DNA of 64,000 nucleotides from Bilabrum cf. latius (lineage: Eukaryota > Bigyra: Bicosoecida > Bigyra > Bicosoecida): positions 620,001 to 684,000 of the forward strand of contig OZ237757.1 of assembly GCA_965178125.1 (NCBI GenBank), written 5' to 3'. The position numbers and the translations under genes are program-made. The notes under the pieces are model-generated. The model saw only the letters and a program-made list of their open reading frames with translations, did not search any database and was not told the origin of the DNA. Positions 51,333 through 62,900 of this stretch are shown here, one piece after another; positions within the stretch are counted from its first letter, which is position 1; the number at the start of each line of letters is the position of its first letter.

Positions 51333-54300
51333 ATGCAGCACAAGTCGACGGAGTCCGACAATGGCGTGGCTCGTCCTATTCTAGTGCGGCGGTCGGCTTC
51401 GGATTCTGCCATAAGTGACAGAAACCATGGCAAGTTGCTGGACAGCAAGTCGGAGATTAGGCAGAGATCTGACAGCTCGTCTGCCGATGAACGCGGCCAG
51501 AGCCTCCTCTGCGGTTTCCTTACGGGGTGTGTGACAGAAATGTGCCGAGTTCTACTGGTGTGTACTGCTTGGACTGTCGTAGTTGGAGTGCTCACGTTAT
51601 CAATCCCTGTCGGCTTGAATCGCCTAGACGCTGCCATCAATCCCACGGCTCACGGCGAAGCAGATATTGCCCAGAGCTTTTCAAATGGTATGTTAGAGTC
51701 AGAATACCCGGCCAAGCTGGCTGATAGTACGTTCGAGCCGAGTGGTATTGCAGGCCACGGCTTGGAAACGATGCCCTCCGCCAAAGCGACCTTGATATCA
51801 AGCGACGAAAGTATGCCTCCTTTGCACCCTGGTCATGACGGGATCGACCTATCAGCATCCCCAGATTCCTATCCCCTACCAGCGAGCGGAGCAGATGAGA
51901 TCCGCGTTCCAACAGCGAGGCACCCGGTAGTGATCATCCCCGGCATTACGTCAACATCTCTGGAAGTATGGGCGGCAAAAGAATGCGCAGCTCCATTCTT
52001 CCGAGAAAGGCTCTGGGGCGGCTCTCCGCTAGTGCAGTCGCTGCTGCTCGACGTGGAATGCTGGCTGGACCACATCACGCCCTCAGCTTCCACCGGGCTG
52101 GACAAACCGGGCGTGCGCGTGCGTGCGGCATCGGGCCTGGGCGCCGCGGATGCTTTTTTGGGCGTGTTTTCTCTCTGGCGCGGCCTCCTCCGGTCGCTTG
52201 CCCGCCTTGGGTACGACGAGTCCGCCGTGCACCTCGCCTCGTTCGACTGGAGGATGCGGTTCCCTGACTTGGAGAGGAGAGACAGGTGGTTTAGCAGGCT
52301 TAAGCTGGCGGTGGAGGAACTGTACCGCGTCAATGGGGGCAGGAAAGTCGTGTTTTTGTCTCATTCCATGGGCTCCAACCTGTTCGGGTACTTCATGCAG
52401 TGGGTCCACAGCGCGGCACCGGCAGTCGGTGAGCAGTGCCCCTTCGTGAGGGCATGGGAGGCGGGGGAGCAGGCTAGGCAGGGCATGCAAGGGCAAAGTA
52501 AGGGTGCAGCTGGTGGGGAGCAGAACGATTGCATCGGCATCCTGGCTCGGCACCGTTCTCCACATGATTCATCCAATGGTCTGGATGGCGGTAACGGTGA
52601 TGACCTGAGCGGTGCTCGCGCCTGGGAGTGCATGGAGCGGGAAGCAGAGGCAGCGGCCAGGGAACACGACAGGCGGGAGGGTCGGATGTACCAGCACATG
52701 AGGAGGGTCTGGCTCACGGCAGAAGGGGGCTGGGAGGGTGTGCAGGCTGGTAGGGGCCTGCGGGACGGGTAGGGGAACGAAACGCAGACGAGCCAAGGCA
52801 ACCGGAGGGAACAGCAATTGAGAGACGCGGCCGGCGCTCGCCGCGCCGCCCTCCTGGCTCTCCTGGACGAGACCGAGGCGGAGGGGGGCGCGGAAGAGCC
52901 CTTTGGTGGGCGCGCGCGGGCCCTTCCACCGCAGTGCGACGGGTGGTGGGCGCAGAAGTACGTGGCCGACTGGGTCCTGGTGGCGGGCACCATGATGGGG
53001 GCACCCAAGGTGGCCACTGTTCTCTGGTCGGGTGAGATGAGGGACACGGCTCAGCTGGGCCCCATGCTGTCTTCGCTCAAGGAGCAGTACATGACGAGGA
53101 AGACGCTCCGAGACGGTTTCCGCTCCATGCCGGCGTACTGGTCCCTGCTCCCAATGGGGGGCGCTCGGCTGTGGGGTGGGCTCCCGGGCGAGAGGGACAG
53201 CGACGCGGCGGAGAGCATCGCGGCATCGCTGCTCGAGGCACAGCGGGAGGCTGTGCTCGCCTGGAACGGAACCGGCGCCGCGCCCGCGATGTCGGCTGCG
53301 CACCTGCCGGACCGAGTGGTGACGGAGCTGAAGCGAATTCTCTCTTTTGGCGGAACTGCCAAGTCGGACGGCGCTGGCGACCAGGATCATGCGCCTGGTG
53401 GTGACTAGTAGGCAGGTGACTCGCACGAGGGTGACTTATAGCAGAGCCGTGCGCCCGACTGGGTCGCCAGGGCCATGGAGCCCGGCGGAACCATCGCTTC
53501 CGTGGACCAGGTCCCCGGGGGCACTTTGTTCTCTAGATTTGCATAGCTGCACGACGCTGACGTGGACTCGGGGTCGGGATCGGGTGCCGGTAAGTATGGC
53601 AGGGTGCAGGGCGCAGGGGAGCCCACGGCGTGTGCTTAGGCAGGCATGGGGAGCGGAGCCACAGTGCCAGTTGCTTGCGAGCTGCCACGTGAGGGCTCGG
53701 CTGGCCCTTCGTCCACAACGCTGCTGCCTCTCGCCGACGACCAGCCGGATGATAGTGCTGCCAGCACGGTGGATGCACCGGTGTCCCCAGTGGACAATCA
53801 ACATGGAATTAGTGATGATCGGCAGGCTGAGCGTCTCAGGGAAGACGCAGAGGCGCTGGCTGAGATGAAGAGAGCCGACGTCGACATCGCGAAGGACGAG
53901 TCAGGGGTCGCCACAGATGCTCCCAAGGTCAGTGGCGATCCAGATTCCGGCTCTGCAGCTGGAGATGAGGGCACGGGTGCTGGGTCTGCTCCTGGGACAA
54001 CCAGCAAGGAAAGCAACGAGAAACCAAGCCAGACAGCCCGCACCAGCGGCGGGCTGCCCGGCCGGGAAAGACCCTTTGCAACCCTCGGCGGGTGGTACCG
54101 CCTGATGGCAGCGGAAGACCCGCTCTACTTCCGCAGGATCGCAGCCTTCGCAGCCTTGGACGCGTGGAGACCTCTGACCCCGGCTGAAACTGCCAGGGAG
54201 CCGCCCGTGAACCCCATGCTGAGCCGAGGGGCGCGGGAGCGGGCACTGGCGGTGCATGAGGAGGCCGAGTCGCTTCGGGGGTCGTGGACGAAGAGGACCC

Positions 54301-55601
54301 CGCAGTGGAGAGCAGTGGCGGGAGGTTTGCCGCCCCGCTTCTGGGCCAATGCACTCGCAGTGCCGCTGCCCTTTGCTCCCAACATGTCGGTGCTATGCAC
54401 GCACGGGGTGTCTAGGCCAGCGGAGCGGGGGTACCACTACGTGAGCGTGAGCGCTGACCCGATCGAGACCAAGTGGGCAGGGCTGGCAGACCTGGCTCGG
54501 GCGCGGAGGGCGAATCTTAACGACGCATGGGCAGAGAGAGCGGCGGGATAGGGCCGTGGTGCTGCGCTGCAAGCCCCGCAGAACGAAAATCTGAGCAAGG
54601 GAACGTCCACGTCGCTGCACGCTTCTGTTCCTAGCGGTGGCAACGACAGGGGGGGTCAAGCTATGGGATCGCACGGACCTGCGGGCACGGGCGCGTCGCT
54701 GGCAGCAGGGCTGTCTCAGTGGGTGCCGCACGTGATGGCCACCGACGTGCACGATCCGGAATCAAAAACAGAGTTCGGTGTCGCGTTCGCGGACGGCGAC
54801 GGCACCGTGCCCGTGATGAGCCTGGGTCTCATGTGCGAAGCGGGCTGGAGGCAGCGGGCGAGAAACCCGGCGGGTGCTCTGGTGGAGACGCTGGAGCTGC
54901 CCCACCTCGGAGGGAACAACGGTGTCGGTACAGGTAGTGCGGCTACGGAAAGGGGATCAGGCAACGATCCTGGCGGGGTCACGGACAACGTCAATGCCGG
55001 GGCAGCAGCAACTTCGGGCTAGACCCTGGATTCAAGCGAAGCATCCAGCAAGCAAGCGAAACTGGGAGCTGCTAGCGGCAGCGGTACACCCGCACCTGGC
55101 GACTTCCGCACGTTCGGCAACGCCACGAGGACTGCCTAGGCCTGGCTGACTTCCCTGCAGGGCGCCCTCAAGACCCTCCAGAACGACGCCGCGGGGGCGG
55201 TGAGCGGGTTCGGGTAGTCCTTCCAGCACGAGGCCAGCGCGCTTGCGGATGCGGCCCGCCGGGTGGTGCACAAGCTGAGTGTGGAGGGCGTTGTGACGGG
55301 TGCCCTGGATCTGTACCGCGCAGGCGGGGGCAGGACAGGGGACCATGTGGACGTACTGCTGAACCAGAGGCTGCTGCGGGAGGCTGTGCGGTCTGCCGTT
55401 GGGATGAGGGATAACGGTGCTGCAGGCGAGTGTGCTGGGAGGTAGGAATGCGAGGGAAGGCAGAGGCAACGCGTCGTGTCCGGGCTGGGAGCCATGGCTG
55501 CTCGCGCGCTGGAGCGCATGGAGGAGGCGGATGGGGAGGAGTGGGAGGTGGAGCATGCGGTGGCGAGGCGGGCCTGGGAGAGAGATGGCGGGTCATCATG
55601 A
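51333..55601 (+). CDS. PDAT: Phospholipid:diacylglycerol acyltransferase (PDAT/LRO1 family), enlarged
   Basis: One frame from ATG 51333 to TGA 55599-55601, 1422 residues, with 11 TAG codons read as Gln and no intron needed. PDAT moves a fatty acid from a phospholipid to diacylglycerol, making triacylglycerol at the ER. Visible family features: an N-terminal membrane segment at residues about 71-95 (RVLLVCTAWTVVVGVLTLSI); HPVVIIPGITSTSLEVW; FFRERLWGG; DVECWLDHI; GLDKPGVRVRAASGLGAAD; the nucleophile motif HSMGS (Ser 345); NALAVPLPFAPNMSVLCTHG; FADGDGTVPVMS (Asp about 1156); GDHVDV (His about 1338). All three catalytic residues are present. Typical PDATs have about 650-700 residues; here large Ala/Gly/Glu-rich insertions split the conserved blocks (residues about 380-480, 690-870 and 1080-1330). 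The start is 45 bp after the transposon's target site. Some insertions could be unrecognised introns, but the frame never breaks. Confidence 0.88.
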
Positions 55602-55907
55602 TGTGTTTTGCACGAATCTAGGCTAGCTTACGCTGCATAGTCTAGATACGCTCCACCGAAATGAGGCCCTTGCCCCTTCTAGACCATCTGGACCATGACC
55701 GAGCTGGCGCGTGTACTGCCAGTGCTCGCCACTGGCAAGAGCAATCACAAACATGGTTGCGATGTCGATGCAAACAACGCACCACGAACTTGCATAGGGA
55801 CATGATGTATCAACAACACAACTGCTCGCCAACAAGCGTGCCCTAGTGAATCAACAACACAACTGCTCGCCAACAGGCGTGCCCCGGGGCCCTCAGGCTG
55901 GCCCGCG
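55602..55907. other. Convergent 3' spacer with a tandem repeat
   Basis: 306 bp between the TGA of PDAT (+) and the TGA of the small membrane protein (-). It holds two copies of a 41-bp repeat (about 55810-55891). I see no gene here. Confidence 0.6.
55810..55891. repeat. 41-bp tandem duplication
   Basis: Two adjacent copies share CAACAACACAACTGCTCGCC and the following bases with only a few differences near the 3' end of the unit. Confidence 0.85.
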
Positions 55908-56669
55908 TCAGGCCTCCACCCAGCGCTGCTCGCCCCCAGCCCCAAGGTCGCCATCGTTCTCTTCCTAATCGCCCTAATTCATTCTAACAGCACTAATTGA
56001 CCCCTCACCAGCTTCCACGGCCACTGCCAGTCCAGCGGTTACGGTAGTAGTTGAGCCAGCCACTGCCAAGGCTCCCAACTCCAGGTCAGCGGGCAGCTGC
56101 TCACCTTGCAGGGCGCGCGCTCCGTGAAGTCCAGCCGTTCGCATCCTGCCGCTCTTACGCTTAGATGGCCCCCCAGTATACCCCACACCCAGATCTCCGT
56201 CATCCTCGTCCGGCTCACCGAGCCCTTCCTCGTTCTCGCCCTCCATGCCGAACTCTTCGTCACCTTCCGAAAATTCATGGTGATCGCCATCCTGACCACC
56301 GTCCCAGTGCGTAGGATTACCCCCCTAAGCACCTACCTGGTGGTACTACAATCCCGCCCCGGTTCCTCCGGCAGCAATCTGCAAGAATTCGATTGCGCCG
56401 TTCTAGGAACATAGCACGCAGCATGCTACTGCTGACGCGATTGCTATGATAAAAATGGCCCACAGAGGGAAATCATCGCCATTATTACTTGTTTTCAACT
56501 ATCTAAAATGGCCAACGCGCTATTCAGTTGCGATCGGGCTGCTTCCAGAAGAAGTCGGCATCAACCGAGTTGCAGCTGCTCCACATTCGTCTAGACCCCG
56601 CCCACCCACACCGAGAGCGCAAACACAGAAAAGAAAAACAAGAATCAATGTTTGTATCCTGGTCTTCAT
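55908..56669 (-). CDS. Small type I membrane protein, seen only with TAG read as sense
   Basis: ATG at 56669 to TGA at 55910-55908, one uninterrupted frame of 253 residues containing seven TAG codons and no TAA or TGA. The product has a strong signal peptide (MKTRIQTLILVFLFCVCALG), a short ectodomain of about 40 residues, a transmembrane helix (DFPLWAIFIIAIASAVACC, then VLCS) and a cytoplasmic part rich in Gly, Asp and Glu (FSEGDEEFGMEGENEEGLG, GEPDEDDGDLG) with a basic patch PSKRKSGRMR and an Ala/Gly/Val tail. I do not recognise a family. The gene is divergent from the sulfatase, with 125 bp between start codons. The ordered signal-ectodomain-helix-tail plan argues that it is real. Confidence 0.75.
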
Positions 56670-56794
56670 GCTTGATGCGATGAATCATGGCCGCCAAATT
56701 TAATGTTGTGGTCGTGACCATGTGACGAGTGGCAATGGCGGCTCGTCGATATCTCATCGACCGCCAAATTTGCCTTGTTTTGGGCGTATCTAAA
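56670..56794. promoter_or_regulatory. Short divergent promoter region
   Basis: 125 bp between the start codons of the small membrane protein (-) and the sulfatase (+). The motif GCCGCCAAATTT/ACCGCCAAATTT occurs twice (about 56690-56701 and 56760-56771), possibly a shared E2F-like element (TTTGGCGG in reverse). Function is inferred only. Confidence 0.45.
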
Positions 56795-59445
56795 ATGCTG
56801 GGAGCTATTGCTGTTATGGCAGCTCTTACATCCTGCGTTTATGCGGCGGAGAAACCGAAGTGAGTCATGGGTATCGCCGATCTTGCGGGATTTGCACCGT
56901 GCTGACCTGCTGCTTGATGTTCCCTTTGTCATAAGTTTTCTATACCTGTTTCAGCACTGTCAGCAAGATCATGTTCATTTAAATAATCGCAGCATCATTT
57001 TTGTCATGGTTGGTGAGGCATGTTCCCCTCGGGCAGTCTTTGACGCTGCTTCGCGCGCCTGAAGCCCATCATCTTGGTGCATCCAACTGGTCTACCATTT
57101 GCCTCACAAGCCCAATATAACTGCTAGGACCCTATGTTTATTGCACATGAATGCCGCAGACGATCTTGGATGGGCTGATCTAGGATTTCGCGGATCGAAC
57201 GTCGCGACGCCCAACATCGACGAGCTCCATCACAACTCGATCGAGATGAGGGAATACCACGTGCAGCCGGTCTGCTCCGCCACACGTGGCGCCCTAATGG
57301 AATCTCGGTTCCCGCTGCGCATCGGCGCCCAGCACTACGTCTACCGCTCGGGGTGCGACACTGGCGTCCCACTGAACCTGACCTTCCTGCCCCAGCACCT
57401 CGCCAAGCAGGGGTACAGGAGGCACATGGTGTGAGTGTCCGAGTTGCAAGTTGCATTGCATTGTGGAATGGATTGCGATGCCGTGCACTGTCCCGCTCTC
57501 CCATCGCGATCCTGCCATTCGATCCTGCGTTGCCTCCTATCCCAATCAACAAAAAACGACCCAATTTCAATGCCACCAATCACCCGCACGCAGCGGCAAG
57601 TATCACATGGGATTCTCCAGTTGGGCACACACTCCCACCTTCCGGGGGTTCGAGAGCTACTTGGGATTCTACGGCGGGGGTGAGTGCATGCTCAATAAAA
57701 GATCGTTTCAAGTTGTTGCTGTGTTTGCTTAGGGGATGCTGACGATGTTCGCCTGGTGGCAGCCAGCGGCTGGAACCGGCCCGTACCGAGCAGGGGGGCG
57801 TTCGAGTCTCGGTCTTGCTCTACCCTGCCCTGCACTTCCTCCGTGATCCGATCCGTGCACCGCAGGCCAGGATTACTTCTCGCACAAGTCGGGCGGCGCG
57901 TACGATTTCCGGTTTGACAAGCAGGAGAATTGCGGTGCCGGCTGCAGCCAGCCGATCTACGACAGGCAAGGGGAATACTCCACCACGGTCTTCTCCGAGC
58001 GTGCGGTGGATGTCATCAACGAGCACGACACGTCCGAGCCCCTGTTCATGTACCTGGCCTACCAGGCCGTGCATTCTCCAGACGAGGTTCCGGACAAGTA
58101 CGTGGAGCCCTACAAGAAGACCATCCCCAACGACCAGAGGAGGCAGACATTCGCTGGCATGCTCTCCTGCATGGACGAGGGCATCGGGAACGTGACAGCC
58201 GCGCTTAAGGCCAAGGGCATGATGGACAACACTCTCATCATCCTGCAGGCAGACAACGGTGAGGAGTTCCGTTCGAAGCAGCACCCGTTGCGCAGTACGC
58301 CCCACCACCCACCCGAAAAATCGACTCGCTCTCTCTATCCCCCTTCTCTCCCACTTCATTACGTTCTTGTTCCCCCGTTTATCCATCCGTCTATCCATCC
58401 ATCGATCGCAGGCGGGCCCATCGAGGGCACGAGCCGATGCCACATCTGCGGCGACCACACTGGCACCTCCAACTACCCCCTCCGAGGGGGCAAGCACAGC
58501 CTGTGGGTCGGAGGCACCCTGGCCTCGGCCATTGCGTTCGCCAGCCCAAGCTCCGGGATCCTGCCCCCGAGCTCCCAGGGAACACACCTGGCGCACAACC
58601 TGATGCACGTGGTGGACTGGCAGCCCACCATCCTGCGCTTCGCGGGCATGTCCGCCGAGGAGGTCAACGCCCTCAGGGAACAAGAGGGATGGGACGGCCT
58701 GGACCAGTACGATGCACTGCTGGACAAGGCACCCTCCCCCCGCGACGAGATCATCCTCAACTACGACTCCATCCACAACGTGGAAAGCCCCCTCAAGACG
58801 GGAGGGCAGGGCAACGCCGCGCTCAGGCTCGGCGAGTTCGTGCTCCTCGTCGGTGACCCGGGCCCGCCGGACTGCTACTCACCCGCGAACGCCTCGGGTC
58901 CCTGCGCCCCCGCGCTGTACAGCACCCCCACTGGGGAACAAGCGCCCCCCACCATCGCCGAGCTCACCTCCGCCCTGCTGCCTCTCGCTGCCAGGTCTCC
59001 TTCCCCCTTGGGCGAGCAGGAGATGGCCGGGCTGAGAGCAATGGCAACGGGATTCAGGGGCGATTTCGCGGTGCAGAACACCACCATGCAGCTGTTCAAC
59101 CTGACGGCCGACCCCTACCAGCGCACCGACCTCAGCAGGGTGCTCCCCGCCACCGTGGCCAAGCTATCCGCTAGGGTGCAGCACTGGGGAGACCTGGAGC
59201 AGACCCCGGATTTCTGCTACCCCGGCACGAAATCGACCCGCTGCGACAACCCCAACGCAAACCCCAAGCTGTACAACAATACCTGGACCCCGTGGCTTCC
59301 CAACCCGACGGAGAGCGAGCAGGCCAAGGCGAGCGCGGGCGTGCTCCCCCCCATGACCCACTCCGAGGTGGATGCGCTCCTGCGCGACCGGGGCGTGATC
59401 GACGGCGGGGAGTGGCTGAACCCGATCGAGTTCGGGTACGATTGA
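56795..59445 (+). CDS. Secreted arylsulfatase (arylsulfatase B-like), six exons
   Basis: Exons: 56795-56859, 56993-57012 (20 nt), 57160-57430, 57594-57679, 57866-58258, 58412-59445 (TGA); 622 residues. All five introns have GTGAG donors and CAG acceptors and join in phase. Exon 1 is a signal peptide ([18 protein letters not shown]). Splicing through the microexon restores the family N-terminal strand [19 protein letters not shown] with its two calcium-binding Asp residues. The active-site motif is [10 protein letters not shown], the Cys being the residue turned into formylglycine in this family. Later motifs: [58 protein letters not shown]. These match sulfatases that remove sulfate from sugars or aryl esters in the secretory pathway or outside the cell. 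It is the only complete gene here with no TAG codon. Confidence 0.93.
56993..57012 (+). other. 20-nt microexon of the sulfatase gene
   Basis: CATCATTTTTGTCATGGTTG lies between TCGCAG and GTGAGG. With two bases from exon 1 and two from exon 3 it encodes N-I-I-F-V-M-V-D, the first core strand of the sulfatase fold. Leaving it out shifts the frame. Confidence 0.85.
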
Positions 59446-59982
59446 GGCTTTTGGATGAAAGCAGGGCTGCAGGCGTCCTGCTGGGGATTCTGAGTGTGCT
59501 GCTCACTTGCCAGTTGCTCTGGTCCGAGACGCAGGCGAGGCTCTGGCATGCGACAGCATCTCGCTCGGGCCTTTTTGCACGTTTATGTGGGAGTGTATTG
59601 GATCTGTTTTGATAGATAACGGGTCTATTTATCTCTCCGTATTTCCTGGTTGAACGACGCATGTCATACCTTTGCGGCGCTTGGCGCCTAGGTATATCAA
59701 TCTCCACTCTCAGCATATTCAATGACTGAAATACGGACACGCTCGACTCTAGACGTGCACAACAACATGATGTACCAAAATTTTAATTTTCAAGTGCTCC
59801 ATAGACTAGTTTAGGCATTCAATTCAGCCAGGAACTTCCCCTCGAGCAGGTTCTCGAGAAACTACGCGCAACATCGTAAATCTGGTTTAATTCAAGCAGC
59901 ACTCGCGCTCGATCGACGAATCGCAATCCACCGAGGCAGTTCGCTCGCCTACATCGAGTGGCTTGTCGACAAGCGAGAGATA
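59446..59982. other. Intergenic region between the sulfatase and RAD21 genes
   Basis: 537 bp holding the sulfatase 3' UTR and the RAD21 promoter. AT-rich in its second half. The long reverse frames that enter it come from the antisense of the sulfatase exon. I see no gene. Confidence 0.55.
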
Positions 59983-62900
59983 TGTTCATTTCATAGTTCA
60001 CGCTTACATCCAGGGTAAGTGAAAGTGTCGAAGGAATCTCTGGAACCGTGCAGCAAGGCTGCGAAGGCGTTCTTGCACGGCTTGTGCAACTGCTGGTCCC
60101 CAGCGGCACATCAATGAAGCTTGCCGGTACTCAATGTGGCTGCATATGCATCTATCTTCACGATGAAGCAGCGTGTCATTGCTACTGAGCTGGATTTGCC
60201 CAATTCGATTGGCCCCGGTGGTGGTGGCTCCAATGCTCGTTCACATCACGTTCGCTTCGATTCCTTCCTCGCAGAGCCAGCTTGGCCGCGTGTGGCAGGC
60301 AGGTCATTACGATAAGAAGCTATCAAAGACTCAGATCAGTGATACGGATGTTGCCAAGGCAGTAGGTGAGCAAAACTGCAGCAGCTGTGGCTCCGTGCAG
60401 GTTCGAACTGTGTCGTCGAGCGCTGCTTGCAGCTGTCGGAATGTAGCTTTCGTTTTCTGCAGATCGTATTGAAGTTCATTTTATAGTTGGATGCGTGCCT
60501 CAATTTGGCCTAACCACTCTCGCAGACATGGTTCTGAGCCCGAAGATCCCGCTCGCTCTTCGCACGACAAGCTTCTTGCTTCTCGGGCTGGCCCGCATCT
60601 TCTCGCGACAGGTGCGGTACCTGTTTAATGACTGCAATGAGGCCCTTGTTAAGATGAAGCTCGCTTCCCAGAGCGATGAGAACGAGCTGCAGCCCCGAGC
60701 GGTGGGCGGAGCCAACATCAACGTGCAGCCTTCCCGCGGGCAGGGCGGGGCAGCGGCCGCCGCCGACGCCGCCCAGCTGGACGACAGCTTCGGAGGGGGC
60801 CTTGACATGGAGGACGAGTGAGATTTGCTGCCTCCATCTGATTGCTGTCCGTCTGCTGCTGTCCCCGCGCCCTCCAGCCCTCTCGTCGACCTCCCTGCTT
60901 GTTGCACCAACACCTCTTGCTCTTGCTCCTGCTACTGCTCACCAACCTCGCAGCCTGCTGGCCGGCGGCGACGACTGGCAGCTCTTCGGCACCCAGCAGC
61001 AGGGGGGATCGGCCGCGGCCGCCGCTGCGCCTCTAGGAGGCGCCGACCTGGCCATGCCGGACGACCACTTTGGGGTGGAGGACATGGCGGAGGCCGAGAT
61101 CTTCCAGGCCCCGGGGCTCTCCGACATGGACGACTTCGGGATGAGGGGCTCCGACGGCTCCGAAGCGGACCCCGCCGCTGATTTGGAGGTCATGCGGGCG
61201 GCCGACGGCACGCCGCTGACGGCCGCTGGCCGGCCTTCCGGTGTGCCCGGCTCCACGGGATCTGGCAGTGACACGGGCGCCGACGGGCTGGCGCTCGGCC
61301 GCGAGTCGGTGGGTGCAGGGGCCCGCAAAAGCCTGGCCCAAGGGGACGGCTTCGGGGACGACGGCTTCGGCGGGGGCTTCGGGGACGCTGACATGGGGGG
61401 CGTGGGCGGCGGCTTCGAGGACGACATCGGCGACGGTTTCGGCATGGGCATGGACGGAGGGCTCGGGATCGAGATCGAGGGTGTGGACGAGGCCATGGAC
61501 GCCGTGGGCAGGGGGGACGCCGCCTCTGTGGCGGGGCTGAGCACCGACGGGATGGACCTGGAGGGAGGCGTGGGGAGCGCCCCCGGTGACGGCCCGGCTT
61601 TGGCCACCCTGGAGGAGCTGCAGCAGGCGGCGGCGGCCCAGTCCTCGGGGCAGGGAACCGCCAAGGCCAGCACGGCCACCGGGGCCGCAGCCGCTACCGA
61701 CGCGGGTGCTGCTGCCGCCGCTGTGCGGCCCGTCCGCAGGTCCCGCAAGCGCAAGAGGGTCGCCCACGATGACGCAGCCACCACCATGCCAAGCCTCGTC
61801 CTCAAGATGCAGATCAGGGACGACGCCCCGCTGCTGCTTCCCCAGCTAATGGGCTACAAGCGCATGCGGCTGTGGAGGATGGCCACGGGAGCTGAGGCCA
61901 GGCCCGCCAGCGTTCTGCTGCGGCCATCGCTGCGCCCCAACGCCACGCGCCAGGCACGGGAGATGCTGCTGGACGCCATGGACGCAAGGCTGGCCAGGCC
62001 GGCTGCCCTGCGGCGGGCTGCCCCCGAGCTGGCGGACGCGCTGGCCTCCCAGCAGCTGGGCGGCTCCCGCGCCTTTGTGCGCGTGGACGACGAGATGCTG
62101 GATGAGATGAGGAGGACGGACCGCTAGCTCCAAGCCAGGATCAGGGCCGTGATGACCGATTTCGCAGGGGAGGACGTGGTGGGTGCCCAGGGAGCGGGGG
62201 CCGGGGACGACGCTGCCACAGAGATCGAGGGGCTGCAGACGCCCGCAAGGAGCTTGGCGGGCGGCGACGGGGACGGGGACGGGGACGGTTTCGGGGACGA
62301 CGGGTTCGGCGGGGGCTTCGGGGACGCTGACATGGGGGGCGTGGGCGGCGGCTTCGAGGACGACATCGGCGACGGCTTCGGCATGGGCATGGACGGCGAC
62401 GGCTTTGGCATGGAGGGCGGCCCGCTGGGGGATGGCGAGCCAGGCGCCCCCGTGGACGAGGAGGCCGAGGTGGACGCTGCGGATGCAGGGCTGGCGGCCG
62501 CGACGGGCGCCCTTGCGGACACCCTCATGGAGGCGGCGGCAGGGGATGCCGCTGCCCTGGCCATGGGACCCGAGGCCAACGCCGCCGTGCTCGCCGCTGA
62601 AGCAGAGGCCGAGGCATAGGGCAAGGGCACCGGGGCCAACCTGGCAGCCGGGGAGGATGCAGACGCCGCTGCCGCTGCTGCTGCTGCTGCGGACGACGAG
62701 GACGAGGACGAGGGCGGCAGGGTGAGTGGGCTAGCCAGCGCCGCCATGCCCGTGCACAAGTGGCACTCCAGAACCAAGGCCGTCCTGCGCGCTGTGGGCG
62801 ACGCCATGGAGGCGGAAGGGGGCGAGGGTGCCAGCGCGGAGCAGGATGCCAGCGTGGGCTTCACGGCGCTCGTGGACGGGGGCGGCAGGCGCCTGGCGGC

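Noticed and set aside
60939-61805. Long reverse-strand frame opposite RAD21
   Set aside because: It is the antisense of a GC-rich exon; its Ser/Pro/Ala content mirrors the Gly/Asp/Ala codons of the real gene.
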